A stretch of DNA of 64,000 bases from Icerya purchasi (taxonomy: Eukaryota; Arthropoda; Insecta; Hemiptera; Monophlebidae), in NCBI GenBank assembly GCA_039619475.1, contig CM077116.1, positions 149,933,088 through 149,997,087 on the forward strand, read 5' to 3'. Position numbers and translations under genes: made by a program. Below the pieces are notes generated by a model. The model was not told where the DNA came from. It did no database searches and saw nothing but the letters and a program-made list of their open reading frames with translations. Of the stretch, positions 11,481 to 23,365 are shown piece after piece (position 1 is the first letter of the stretch; each line of letters starts with the position of its first letter).

Positions 11481-11744
11481 GCATGTAAAATAAAATTAAT
11501 GAAAATGTTAATAATTGTTTAAAATATAACCAGCACTAAAAAAAAACTAAAATAAAAAGCATATTAAATTATAACCGTGTAGCTTTTTATATTATAAATA
11601 CTTCTTTCTTTGAGTACTTGCGAATTGTAATTGTCATGTTATGTTAACTGTTTTACACAATTTATCGACTCTTGTTTTATGTTGAATTCAACATACGGCT
11701 TAAAAACAATTTAATGAAGATAGAAGACAAAAAAACATATTTAC

Positions 11745-11894
11745 CTATAACGTTGTTTTTATTAATTACATCCTTAATTTTAAAAAGTGGACTTTGTAGT
11801 TTGAAACCAATTCCAAGCCTATCAGTCTTCATGAATTTTACTCCGTCCTTAACAACTTCTACTCCGTATAACTTGGCCACCGCGGTTACGTTGT
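11745..11894 (-). CDS. takeout/JHBP-like secreted protein, fourth visible exon
   Basis: A 150-bp exon, minus strand: acceptor TTGTTTCAG before 11894, donor GTAAAT at 11744. With the C from the previous exon it begins HNVTAVAKLYGVEVVKDG, continues VKFMKTDRLGIGFKLQSPLF and ends INKNNVI, the final G pairing with the next exon. The pattern AxLxG.....DGxxfxkxd.....fk....f.ldNLFNGN-like corresponds to the central beta-rich part of the takeout fold. It carries a possible N-glycosylation site (NVT), in keeping with secretion. Confidence 0.9.
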
Positions 11895-12978
11895 CTGAAA
11901 CAATTGTAAAACGTCAATGTGTATTTATGATTATGAAAAAAATATTTACTTCCTTTCCTGTGAAAAATGTAGTGAAAAATTTGAAATAAAATGTATCCAA
12001 ATGTTTAATGTGCGTTTTTCATACAAATGTAATTTTTTATCGTTCAATTTTTTTCATGTGCATTTTGCAAAAATTGATCATATATAAACCTACTGTAGTG
12101 AACATTTACGTATAAATACAAAAATATGAGAAGATTCGTATATTATTATGATAATATTTATATATCAAGTTTCCATTATTTTAAATTTCATTTGAATCTC
12201 GTACTTTGTTCAGTCTGAATTCCTATTTAAAAATGGCGACGTCATGATATAGTGTAAGGGAAATTAATTAAGTTTTTAGGAATGTTGCGACGGTATTAAA
12301 TATTGATTAAGATGCATATAAACGATAAAATTTAAGCCTTCTATTAAACGTTTAAAATATCGATGACGATGGTTATTAACATTTTTTTCTTCTCCGATAA
12401 AATCATGTTGCGTATGTATTCAATTTTGACATTTTTGAAGGATCCAAATAAGTTTTTAATATGCCTTTTATTATTCTGTTAATACGAAACTAAAAGCAGT
12501 TTCGCAATCAGATTAAAAAATAAGGATGTGTCTATTTACGTCTGCGTCCTTTCACTCAGAATTAATACGGCGGGCTAACATTGACATTAGTTAACTTGGA
12601 AATGTTGTCAATGTTTAGGTGAATTTAAATGAACTTGGAAATCCCTTTGTTGTTTACTGAAAAGAACTATGCTGACGATTATATCACTGTTTATACTTCA
12701 TTTAAAATTAAAAATGTCAATAAACCAAATAAATATTAGTTACTGCGCATAATGCGATCAAAAAGTTCCGATAATTTCGCTTTACCGGATGATATATAAT
12801 ATTCATTGAAAATTTTTAAAAATTTCACTACAGATAGTGTACGTATCGCCCATGTTTCATTTAGATATACTCGGCGTTTTAGAGAAATTATAGCGAGTAA
12901 ATTAGTTTTGAGTTCTGTTTACGTTACAATTTAAAAAGATTGATTTTCTGAAACAAAGATAGAATTTAAAATTTTACG

Positions 12979-13209
12979 TTGATTTTGGAAAAATTGACAC
13001 GAAAAACAATCGAAGTGTTAGAAACTGTTTTTGGCGGTTGTGCCATACTCGGATGCAGCCTGTATAAATATTACGGCAGAGAATCAGTCGAGGATCATTT
13101 AAGATTCAGTAGAACGTTTAAAAAGAGGGTTGAGAATAATGATCGTTTATTACGATGCTGTGGAAGCTGGAATTCATTTAGATCACATCATAAAATTGGA
13201 GCATTTTAA
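12979..13209 (+). pseudogene. mariner-type transposase fragment
   Basis: A 76-codon relic whose middle matches the N-terminal DNA-binding region of mariner/Tc1-like transposases: KLTRKTIEVLETVFGGCAILG, then YYGRESVEDHLRFSRTFKK and VENNDRLLR. GRESVEDxxRSGRP..T.xNV is the diagnostic mariner linker; here it reads GRESVEDHLRFSRT. The catalytic DDD region is not recognisable downstream and no terminal inverted repeats were found. It lies antisense in a takeout intron and is certainly inactive. Confidence 0.55.
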
Positions 13210-13762
13210 AATTCCTGTAAAATTTTAAATTAGCAGAAAAGAAGAAATTTCTTCAAAATTTCCGAAACGTACGAAAGAATTATGAAAGCTTTTAAATATC
13301 TATCGACACTGCTGATGAAAAAAATCTGTGTACAAACATTTGATTGAGCTCGACTCGAATTTCGTTTAATCATTCGGTGTGAAATGATTCTAGATGAAAA
13401 CAAAATAAACTTACGAAGTTTCCAGAAAGATTTGATGAGAAACACAATTATTAAAAAGAGATGAGCAGTAATCACAATCTTACGATAACGTTATGAGGAA
13501 TCAGTATTGTTTTTCAAGATTTTTGGATATTTATAGCTCTTACTTGAACAACAGAATACTAACTAGTGAAGAGTTCAGAATTTGGTCTAACAGAAGTGAA
13601 CTGCACCGAAGAGTACATTTAACGCGAGCATTTGTCTTTTCATGCTGATTATAGCGGACATCGTGGGGTAACGGAGTAATTTGTTATGTGAGTATACTTT
13701 ATTTTCTTTTTTGACGAATTAATTAAAATTTGTGCGTTAGTATTTAAAAGATGTATACTTAC

Positions 13763-13896
13763 GGAACGAAGCCCAAAATTCGCCTCTACTTCTGACTGGT
13801 AATAACAGGACATTTCCGTTAACATCATAATTACCGGTTACTTCTATGTACGGCAAATACAATCCGAAGTCGACTCTGTATTTGTTCAGGTCACTC
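13763..13896 (-). CDS. takeout/JHBP-like secreted protein, third visible exon
   Basis: A 134-bp exon on the minus strand with acceptor ATTTCGAACAG before 13896 and a strong GTAAGT donor at 13762. It encodes SDLNKYRVDFGLYLPYIEVT and then GNYDVNGNVLLLPVRSRG and EFWASF. The P.i.v.GxYdvxGxxLxLPxxGxGxfw pattern is the most conserved block of the takeout/JHBP family, so this exon makes the identification. The first codon uses AA from the previous exon plus G here (Lys), and the last C combines with AC at 11894-11893 (His). Confidence 0.95.
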
Positions 13897-15179
13897 CTGT
13901 TCGAAATATTAATGTCATGTCAATTCTTAGTGTTAATTTATAATCACACCCAATGGAAGCAACAAAATTATATGCAGATACTTGAGAGTATAATAATTGT
14001 TATGTGCAGTGCTCTTAAGCATAAGAAGGAAAATGAATTTTTTTCTATTTCCTTATGGATTCTTTCTGTAATGGACAGCAAACATAATCACTAGACGCTG
14101 TATTTTATTTCACTTGTTTTCATAGAGAAAAATATTTATAATTAAACATTATGATTCAGCGTTTATATTGAAACATTTAACAGGTCTGTGATGAAACTTT
14201 ATAGAAGTCAGCTGCTTAGTACCAAAATTTTAGACGCTGGGAATACAACTTTTCATTGCATAATTGATTTGTTTTTGTATATATATATATTTTTTTTTTT
14301 TTGATGAAGGAGACATTTACCAAAAAAAATTTTACTAGTAATGGTTTTCAGACTTTTTAATGGATTTAACGAATTCGAACTCACTCGCAACAATGCTATG
14401 TACCATAACCATGGCAGGCTAAGAACTGTTAGTAAAATTTAAACTGTTTTTATATGGAAGAGGTGATCTTGATGTATGCAATGTTGTGAATTCACATTGA
14501 TATTTAGAACAAAATTTTAACTATTGCATTGCGAAATATACCAGATCGATCATCAAAAGAGTACGAACAGTGTGAATTGTCCAGGTGTTAAAAACGATCA
14601 CAATAAATGAAATTAATTCTGGTCAATCACGGTGCAGTCTGAGCTTGTTTATTTTATTAGCCTATGTAGTTAGTGTTTTTTTATTTCCCGATTTCATTTC
14701 GTTATTAAGCAGTAAAATACTTATTCGATTATAACGTATTAAAAACAGCAAAAACCGCGGAGTTTACAAGTATTAAAAAGAAAAAAATGTTTTTTATTTT
14801 TTAACGAAAAAAGAGTAAAATATTTACTATATATGAATACAAATAATAATTCAGGGTAGTTTGTTTCAGTATTTTGAGTTATAGCACGCAAAGACATCAG
14901 TGTCACAGAAACAAACGATGAAATATTAATTCGAAAACCGAGGTATAGCCTTAAACAAGAATGTTAAGAAAAATATCAAAAGGATACGTTTAAAAAATGC
15001 ATTAAGAGAAAAAATTAAAAAGGACTCACGAATATCCTGTTATATCAATTTTAAATAAAATAAGGAAAAATTTAATCGTAAACAATAGTATTTTTTTTTT
15101 TTCTCCTTCACATCTAGAACTGACTATATAGTCATTTACTACTAGATTTTAATGTTAATAAGATCGTGAATTTCAAGAT

Positions 15180-15723
15180 CTGCCCATCAGCCTTCCTTCT
15201 TTTCAACCTGTTGCAACTTGCTGGTCGTTGTAGTAAATTCGTTGCAAGAGCATTTTCATAGCCGCCAGCTTTATTTCTTCAGTAACATATTTCACTTGTA
15301 AATCTTAATCTAGTGTTTGGTTGGGCACATACACCATGGTGTTTCTATCAATGATCGTAGCACCTTATTTTCATAGCGTTGTGTTCTATTCACACTATTT
15401 TTGGAAGCGCATCCCCATAATTCACCTGCGTACAGCCATATCGGTTTTAGTACCGTGTGGTATAGTATTATTTGCAGTATGTAATTGGGAACACGTTCAA
15501 GCAACCGCTAAAATTGTCTCGTTTTCAGATTTAGTTCTGTTATTTTTGTCTTGATATGATGAAGCCACGTAAGTGTTTCATGTAGGTGTACTCCAAGATA
15601 TTTTACGGATGAATATGTTTGTATTTGTTTGTTATTTATAAATATATGATATTTGTTACGTACAATTTTTCTCTTTGTAAAAATAAAATGTAAGCACAAT
15701 GAAGAAGTATACATTTGAATCAC
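15180..15723 (-). pseudogene. jockey-type LINE reverse transcriptase relic
   Basis: Two adjacent minus-strand frames (15508-15723 and 15310-15504) carry the thumb and C-terminal region of a jockey-clade RT: SVKYLGVHLHETLTWLHHIK, then TVLKPIWLYAGELWGCASK and LRSLIETPW. Downstream to about 15180, PNQTLD..DLQVKYVTEEIK matches the usual end of these ORFs. A frameshift separates the frames and in-frame stops follow. The fragment lacks the endonuclease and catalytic YADD region and is 5'-truncated, as expected for a dead LINE copy inside the takeout intron. Confidence 0.85.
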
Positions 15724-16471
15724 ATTTTATTTTTTAATATATTAAATGTTTAGTTAACTCGCTTTTGTTTGAAATTACTTTTAACGCTTTCAATTCATTT
15801 TGTTAAACGTTAAATTGGGAGAAAAAAATAGAATAAATAAGAATTATTAAGGCGTATATTCAACTTTTTGCGAAGCCTGGTGACTAAAAAGAAAGCAACA
15901 ATAAAAACTGGGGAAGAGTAAAAATAATCTACAGTAAAAAAAAAAATACAGATCCTTTTCTGCAATTGAAGATTTAGATGTTAAATAATTAGGCAGTAAA
16001 ACCTAATACAAAAGAATCGAGACACTGCCCTGGAGAAACAGCTGCTTCCTTCTGAATGCGCTGATACATGCATTATTTATCCATTATTTATGAATGTCTT
16101 TCTTAACCTACGTCTTTTTTATTCAGTAACTGGCCTACGAACGCATCCTCGGGCAATATTCCAAGTCAGTCGTACTACCCGAGTGCATCTGAGTAATATC
16201 ATTCTTGAATATTATTAGGTTAGTGTAATTCGGTATTGAATGTGTGTTATAATTTATACATGATCCGGTTTAAAAAAAAAAAAGGTAATCTTATTTGCGA
16301 TTTCTAATTACAAGTGGTATGACTGCCTGTTAATGGGAGTATACACTTCGGGTGTCGTTATTTGAATGACGCATTAATCTGGGTGAAATGTTCCCATAGT
16401 GAAAAATATAAGATAGTTTTTTAATGGAAAACTGCTTTTTTTTTTTTCCTTTTTTCTTTCGGTATACGTAC

Positions 16472-16619
16472 TTTACAGACAATACGGTATAATTGCCACC
16501 GCCGTAAATCGTCATATTGCTGAATATTCCGCGCATCTTGACTGGCCCGTGTCCATTTTCCATTTGCATTTTCTGAATTATCAATGGTTCAATGGGCGGC
16601 ACGTTTATTTCAGGAATAC
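16472..16619 (-). CDS. takeout/JHBP-like secreted protein, second visible exon
   Basis: A 148-bp minus-strand exon: acceptor TTGCATTTAG before 16619, donor GTACGT at 16471. The translation is GIPEINVPPIEPLIIQKM, QMENGHGPVKMRGIFSN, then MTIYGGGNYTVLSVK. GIPelxxPplePLxixkxxxxxGxGpvxxxgxxxxxxxxGxsnyxv matches the N-terminal half of the takeout fold. A nearer GTAAAG could serve as donor, but only the GTACGT donor keeps the reading frame and recreates the conserved VKSDL junction. Two N-glycosylation sequons (NMT, NYT) are present. Confidence 0.9.
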
Positions 16620-18139
16620 CTAAATGCAAGAAACGTTTCTACATTAGTCGTGCAATTAAATTTATCGGCTGGAATTCAACATTTTTCAGCCTTTATCGTA
16701 TAGCGCTCGCTGATAAAATGATTCGTAACTTGTTTTGTATAAATTGCAATACAAAGGTAAATTTATAACATTTAATTTGGATCTGGAAAATGTTCTTTTT
16801 AACGGTTGATTTCGTTACTTTTATTCGAGCGTAATTTCGACGAAATCGCCATGAATCGGAAAACTTACAGTAAAATCCGGCATTGGAAATGAATAAATAT
16901 TCTGAACAAGTAAAATGTCGTAGCAAGATTACATTTTGATTAGAGTGTTCCCATTACTGCGTGCAAAGTTTATTCAAGGCACTTATATGATACTGTATTA
17001 AAGTCACATTCTACAAATCATTGAAAAGTAAAGCACAGATTGACGAATAATAAATATCCTTTCTTCCGTATATACTCGTATATTTGGACAATTAAAAAAA
17101 CTGTACATATATATATATCTTAATATATATATATATTTTTGGGAGTGGTTGTTAATAAGGACAGCCGCCTGAACATAATTACAAGGATGAGGGAGTCAGC
17201 TAAATTTTAATTCGATCGTGTATTAATGCGAAGGAACCAATAGCGGGAATAATGTACGGAAAATAGAAAATTTCAAGGCGGGAGTATAAAAAAGAGTCCA
17301 AAGTCTTTAGTATATTGTTCATTTCGGTAGTTTACGGATATGAAAAAATGTTATTATTTACTAACGAACCATAGAGAAGTGTCTGAAAATTGATCTATTT
17401 TATATGATCAAAAAAAAAAAAAAGAAAAAAGAAAAACAAACCAACGGAACAATCTTAAATTGGAAACCTGAATGATGAAATTAGGGATGTTTAGGAATCT
17501 ATAATTATTACCATTTTATTTTTTCAGAATAAGGGGCAATCATTGAACTGTCAAAATGAACGAAAATTTTTAGAATCGCAGAATTATTACAAAATTACAT
17601 TGGAAATAAGTTTCGCAATTTTTCGTATTTCTCGTTTTTCTTTTGATCAGCATGTTTGATGGAATATGACTATTTTGGAATAAATGCTGCACATTTATTC
17701 TTAATGACTCCGTTATGCACTAAGACTGAACACCGCATATATATTGCTATTAGATTAGCGGGGGTGGAAAAAATAATTTTTTCTGAACTAAAAAGTTTTT
17801 CGACAACTGCATATGAGGAGAACATGTTTCAGATGATAAAATAGGTTACAAATACCTCTCTCCAACTTTTATAAGGAATTATAAGCGCTTTAAACACATT
17901 CTGCACTATATAAAAAAAAAAGGGCATTATCGGATATTTTTGATGATTCGTTACCTTAATTATGTATCAAAAATTCAATATTAAATATCTTGTCTTTATG
18001 TTTATTATTATATAGGAATTATGAATCGTACGAGGGACCAGTGCAAAATATTAGTATTATTTTACTGCATTGAATAACATAAAAAATGTCTTCGAACTTA
18101 ATGACAGATGTAGGGAATTAGTTATTTTAAGGCAAAAAT
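16620..18139. other. Takeout intron sequence, no gene supported
   Basis: AT-rich intron with a (TA)n-like patch at 17105-17140 and A-runs near 17410. No bounded repeat or coding relic is supported. Confidence 0.4.
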
Positions 18140-19560
18140 GATGTTCAATTCCTGTTTCTCACCGCATACGTCTCACACCCTAACTTAATTCTTCACATCA
18201 TAATCAGCAGCTACTTTTCGAGGCCATTTTATTTAATTTCGGCTTATATTTGTATTCTCTCTAATTATAATCTCATTTGTCTTGGCGGATTCCCTTGATT
18301 AGTCCAGCTTCCGCTGTTGTCGATTTTTTTTTACTTTTCTAAATTCCTACCAATCCCCGTGATTGTTCTTACTACACGACGTTTTTGGTAAATCTATCTA
18401 TTCCGTTTTAATTCGTTCTTTCTTTCTGATGATCTATTTGTTTATAAAAAGTACCTCCGTTACTCGATTTGGATTGCAAGGCAGTTTTCGATTTGTCTAC
18501 TTTCGGAACTTTTAGTTCTAGGCATTTTCCTCTCGACTGACAGCGAACATTTCCGTCCATCTTTTTGATTATTAATCTCTTTCAACGTAGAACTGTGATT
18601 CATTCTTTTGTTACGCTACAAGATTTTCTCTTTCACGGACCATTTCAAGGTTTTCGTCATGTTTCTTTATTATCTGTTATATCAAAATTATTCCTCCATC
18701 ACTTTATCTTTGCCGATGAGATTCTTATCTCTACTTCATTAAATGCATAATCTTCAAAACTTTCTGATACCACGTGGAAATTGTTTTCCGATATTTATTT
18801 CGTCAATTTTCATTTTTTTATTTCTGTCTCGATCAATCTTACCTTACGATTAATGGTCCAATCCGTCTTGTAAACTCCTTTTGTTATTTAGGTACCTTTC
18901 TGGATAGTCATTAAGTACCGCATTGGTCATTCTTATTTAAAATTCCTTATTAACCTGCTAAATTACGGAATCAGTTAAAAAGATGATCCCCTACAACTCG
19001 CTTATGCTTTAAAAATTCTTCGTTCTTTTGCTGTTGTTTTATATAAAGAAACCATATTTTAAATCCGTATTGTTACTACTTCTATTCTTGACTTAGTCCC
19101 GCCTTCCTGCTTTCTTCCTATCAAATTTCTCTTCTGTGCTCGCTGCTTCGTACTCTTCCAACTCTTACAAATAGCGTTTTGGTCGTAATAAATTGATTTT
19201 GTCCTTTATTCATCGTTTTCAGTTTTTGTCCCGCACACTTTTACTAATGTTTCAGTATTTTTCTTTCATTCAAGTTTCCTTTATTCTATAAATCTTTCTT
19301 TTTCAATTCCTTCCAAGTCTTTTTCTTGTTCTCTTGTTAGATTCGAAATTATCTCGAGCTCTCTTTTCTATGGGCTATTTCACAATCTCTACGCGCAAAT
19401 CTAAATGTCTTATTGCAAACCCTTCGTTTCACAAAGATCTTATAATTTTAAATTCCAAATGCCACCATTGGCAAGTAATCTAATCCCTCTTCCCTCTTTC
19501 TTTGTGATTATGTAAAAGTTCTCCTCTCTTCTCCCGGCCACGAATTTTTCCTCTTCAACT
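18140..19560 (+). pseudogene. Decayed I-like LINE, copy in takeout intron
   Basis: A C/T-rich block on the plus strand, a compositional signature shared with the better preserved LINE at 38570-40683. Remnants of the RT palm are readable: a GPFQGF..LLSVI stretch in place of PQGSxLSP, then FADEILISTS (the YADDxxIY motif with D to E), and near 18870-18930 a YLGTFLD piece followed by H..LF..I. Many stops and frameshifts show age. The boundaries are approximate. Confidence 0.6.
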
Positions 19561-19645
19561 TAATTGTAATCAATATATAATTGTCTATTCGGGAGATGAA
19601 AATCCGTTTCTAATAAAAAGTTTCTTAGCGCATTTTTAGTAAACG

Positions 19646-19790
19646 TTTGATTTATATCGCGATACAAAAATGTAATCCCATGTGTGTTTGTCTGTATACC
19701 AACTAGAGCGCATATGATTCTATAACGTGATGGTTTGCCATTGCCTTCCATATGATTCTGTTAGCGGTTATTTTATTTAATTTTTGTAAG
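19646..19790 (-). repeat. SINE body fragment, copy 3
   Basis: Homologous to the body of the tRNA-headed SINE at 54786-55148. Both contain TTATC/TATATCG.GATACA.AAATG, AGTCCC/AATCCC then GTGTGT.TGTCTG, GTTTGCCATTG and CTTCCATATGATTCT.TTAGCGGTTA in the same order. The tRNA-like head is absent. Also similar to 55860-56095. Confidence 0.7.
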
Positions 19791-20689
19791 TGTGGATCTT
19801 GAGTTTGCTTTCTGGAAGGAGTAGTTTTACCTTACTATTGTTATTCACTTTACGACTACGCCTCTAAAATATTTTCAGTCAAACCTAGAGGTATCTTTCA
19901 ATTCAGATTAATAATCGACGATTATATAGCTGATATTTCGAATTTCATTCGTCTTCATTTTAACATTATCAGTGCGTTTGTAGGCGATTATATATAACAA
20001 GGTCATTTTTATCTAACTATACAGTGACTGTCCCAAAAATCGCTTTGATGCAGCAAAGCTATCCCTAGAACGGTTTAGTATAGAAATTTCTCGCTTCGCC
20101 ACAGGTGGGCTTATTAAAACAAATGGTGCAGTCGTCGAACCTATGTAGGTTTCACGAAAAATTTTATTTTCCAAAAATATCATTTAGAATCACTATAGTT
20201 ATCACAGTCTCGGTCTTTGTCGAAGTATACACCGCTGTGCTCATCACGTCTATGTTCTTTCTGTGATATTTACTTCTACTAATTCGAACTTTTGGCCCGG
20301 TAATTCTTTTCGCAATAACGGATAGAACCAATAATTGCACACTGTAAGGAGGTTGTGGTATTTTCGGAATGTTGAACTTCTTTCTTTAAACATGATTATA
20401 AGTGAAACCGAATAAATTTTCATATGATAAAAGTAATTGAAACTTATATGCTACATTTAATCAATAATTTCCAGAAGTCAACTGTTTCTAAGGTAGTAAA
20501 ATAAAAATGACCGATGTCACGTGGTTTATAAAATAAGTCGAAAATTCAAGACGCCAGTATTTTTTTTTTTTGTTTTTTGAAACGTGTGATCAAATTTTGA
20601 AGCACGAGTATATTGTATATAGTATATAGTATATAGTATATATATATATATATATATCTATAATAAAGCGCCAAGGAAATAAATAGATG

Positions 20690-22135
20690 AAAAATCGGAA
20701 AAAAATAAACGAAAAATCAACAAAAAGTCCTGAGACCGTTCTATGGCACTTAGAAAGCTAACTTTTTTTTTAATCGACAGCTCCAGGTCAGTGGCTTTTA
20801 GGAAAATTATAGAATGTCCAAAATTTTTATACCTTGGGGTTCAAAACGAGCAATGAATCAAAATTTGTTTTTCTTCCACCATAGACGAAAATAAAACAAA
20901 AGATCAAAAATGAAAAAAAAATCCTTAGCCCGTTCTATGGCATTTAGAAAGCTATTATTTTTTTTAATCCACAGCTTCAGGTCAGTAGCTTTTAGCAAAA
21001 TTATAAAATGTTCAAAATTTTCATACCTTGGGGCTCAAAACGAGCAATGAATCAAGTTTTTCTTCCATGATAGACGAAAATAAGACAAAAGACCAAAAAT
21101 GAAAAAAAAATCCTTAGCCCGTTCTATGGCACTTAGAAAGCTAATTTTTTTTTTAATCGACAGCTCCAGGTTAGTGACTATTGGAAAAATTATAGAGGGT
21201 CCAAAATTGTTATACCTTGGGGCTCAAAACGAGCAATGAATCAAATTTTTCTTCCACCATAGACGAAAATAAGACAGAAGACCAAAAATGAAAAAAAATC
21301 CTGAGCCCGTTCTATGGCACTTAGAAAGCTAATTTTTTTTTTAATCCACAGCTTCAAGTCAGTATCTTTTAGAAAAATTATAAAATGTTCAAAATTTTCT
21401 TACCTTGGGGCTCAAAACGAGCGATGTATCAAATTTTTCTACCAAAATAGAAGAAAATAAGACAAAGAACAAAAATTACAAAAAAGTCCTGAGGCCGTTC
21501 TATGACATTTATTAAGTTAATTTTTTCTTTAATCGACAGCTCCAGGTCGGTAGCATTTAGGAAAAATATAAAATGCTCAAAATTTTAATACCTTAGGACT
21601 CAAAACGAGCAATAAATCAAAAAATAGACAAAAAGTCAAAAAAAAAAGTTCTGAGACTGTTCTATGGCACTTGGAAAGCTATTTTTTTTGTAAATCGACA
21701 GCTCTACATCAGCAGCATGCAGAAAAAATATAAAACGCTCAAAATTTTCATACCTTAGGGCTCAAAACAATCAATAAATCAAAGCAATAAATCACATTTT
21801 TTGCCGTTTTTTCATTTTTTTAATCGTTTTAATCAAAAACTAATTATTCTACTGAACTGCTCTAGGTCTCATTTTGAAGAGAATTGAATTTAGAGTATTT
21901 TCCTCGCTTACACTACCCTTCTAGCGATTGAACTTTTTGAGGAGCTATTTTAATTCAAACTTTTAACAAAATAATTTCAATTTTCGTATTATTAGATGAA
22001 ACATCAAAAAAAAAGTCCTGACACCGTTCTATGGCACGTAGAAAGCTAATTTTTTTTTTAATCGACAGTTCCAGGTCAGTAGCTTTTAGGAAAATTATAA
22101 GATGTCCAAAATTTTCATACCTTGGGACTCAAAAC
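20690..22135. repeat. Tandem array of ~188-bp monomers
   Basis: Seven recognisable starts of the motif GCCCGTTCTATGGCACTTAG, at about 20734, 20928, 21117, 21305, 21494, 21655 and 22020, give spacings of 194, 189, 188, 189, 161 and 365 (the last apparently spanning a decayed unit). Each unit also has TTTTTTTTTAATCGACAGC, a CTCCAGGTCAGT piece, ATACCTTGGGGCTCAAAACG and a purine-rich stretch. Central units are more alike than the right-hand ones, which fits unequal exchange. It lies directly upstream of the Helitron helicase relic. Confidence 0.95.
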
Positions 22136-22499
22136 AAAAAGGGAATAGATCAACGCTAATTTAATAAGATCATTACCAATCGCATGAAAACGCGGTACTA
22201 CTGTATTTTCCTACGCCGTACCGCGCTTCCGCTCCCCATCAACCGGTACTGCATTACTCATGGTGGACGAAGACGAAACATCTTTTGTTAACGATTCTTC
22301 TTTTGTTTCCTCTATGGTGTATTTATTGGTGTATTTTTAAATTTGAAAAACGACGTTGTAATTTTGAAGTTGTGATAGGCACAAACTGAAGAAATGAGCA
22401 AACTAACGTATTTGCAATTCTACGAACAGTATCGTGATAGTGGAAAGAGAAATATAGAGACTGGTCGCAATCGTTTTATAAAAAGGGTTCGAGAAGTAT

Positions 22500-23280
22500 G
22501 TGTTTTTCGAAAGTGGTCCGAGTTACTCAAAATTTTTATTAGAAATTGGTGAAGGAAAAATGCCAGAGACTTTGTATGGCGCAGAAAATGGAATCCTATT
22601 AAATTTCCCCGATTTAAAAATGTTTAATTCACTTGATGAAATGATTGATCACATTTATCTCGATGATGTTTTATCAAATTTTTCTAAAATGTCCAAAAGA
22701 TGTATTTTATCACCAACGAATAAAAACATAAATCAAATAAACAGATTGATAATAGGGAAAAAAATTTCTGGAGATGAAATAAATTTATATAGTGCTGATA
22801 CAACTCTGATTGATGAAAAAGAAACAAATGGAGATTCCACACATTTATGTACTGAAATTTTAAACAAAATGTCAGACCTAGGAGTTCCAAATCACAAAAT
22901 TACTATAAAAATTGGAGCGATTTGTATCCTCATCAGAAATTTGAATTTCGAAGAAGGTCTGGTGAATGGAAGAAAAGTCGTCATTAAATCTGTTAAAGGT
23001 TTCATAATTGAAGTATTTCGTCCGGAAAATGAATGTAAGACGTTTCTAATTCCTAGGATCAGTTTCAAATTTATAGCTGGCGACACTGGCATTTAGATTT
23101 TAAGAAGGCAGTTTCCTATCAAGTTAGCCTATGCCATGACCATTAACAAAGCTCCGGGTGAAACATTGGATTTCGCCGCTGTTGATTTGAGGGATAATGT
23201 CTTCACTCATGGGCAATTGTATGTTGCCTTGAGTCGAGTAAGAACATCGAAAAATATATGCATTTTGAGCCTTGGTCACG
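22500..23280 (+). pseudogene. Helitron Pif1-like helicase C-terminal fragment
   Basis: C-terminal part of the Rep-helicase of a Helitron rolling-circle transposon. From about 22515: FLLEIGEGKMP, then SKRCILSPTNKNINQINRL, later NHKITIKIGAICILIRNL and NFEEGLVNGRK, IPRI, and after a single in-frame TAG (23094-23096) [19 protein letters not shown] and [19 protein letters not shown]. These are the helicase motifs between IV and VI of the family. Motif V has decayed (TINKAPGET in place of TINKxQGQT) while motif VI is intact. The Rep domain and most of the helicase are missing, so the copy is a truncated pseudogene. The frame is otherwise continuous across the stop, indicating moderate age. Confidence 0.9.
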
Positions 23281-23365
23281 ACGAAACTCTCACAAAACGG
23301 GGGTTTGGGGGCGGATCCGGGGGGGGGGGTTGGGCCGCGAAGCGGCCAGGGGGAAAGCCCCCTAG
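23281..23365 (+). mobile_element. Helitron 3' terminus with hairpins and CTAG end
   Basis: Immediately after the helicase frame are a G-rich tract, a palindrome GGCCGCGAAGCGGCC (23333-23347) and a GGGGG-AAAG-CCCCC hairpin (23349-23362), followed by CTAG and a T. A GC-rich hairpin just before a terminal CTRR and insertion before T is the standard Helitron 3' end. The 5' TC end was not located. Confidence 0.85.

Noticed and set aside
11481..11500. CCCCTAG hairpin-like end of repeat R (reverse strand, near 11260) as a Helitron terminus
   Set aside because: Homology with copy 2 continues beyond the CTAG, so this is not the element's end.
20690..22135. CRISPR-like array
   Set aside because: Units are ~188-bp contiguous monomers in a eukaryotic genome with no short repeat/unique spacer pattern or cas genes.
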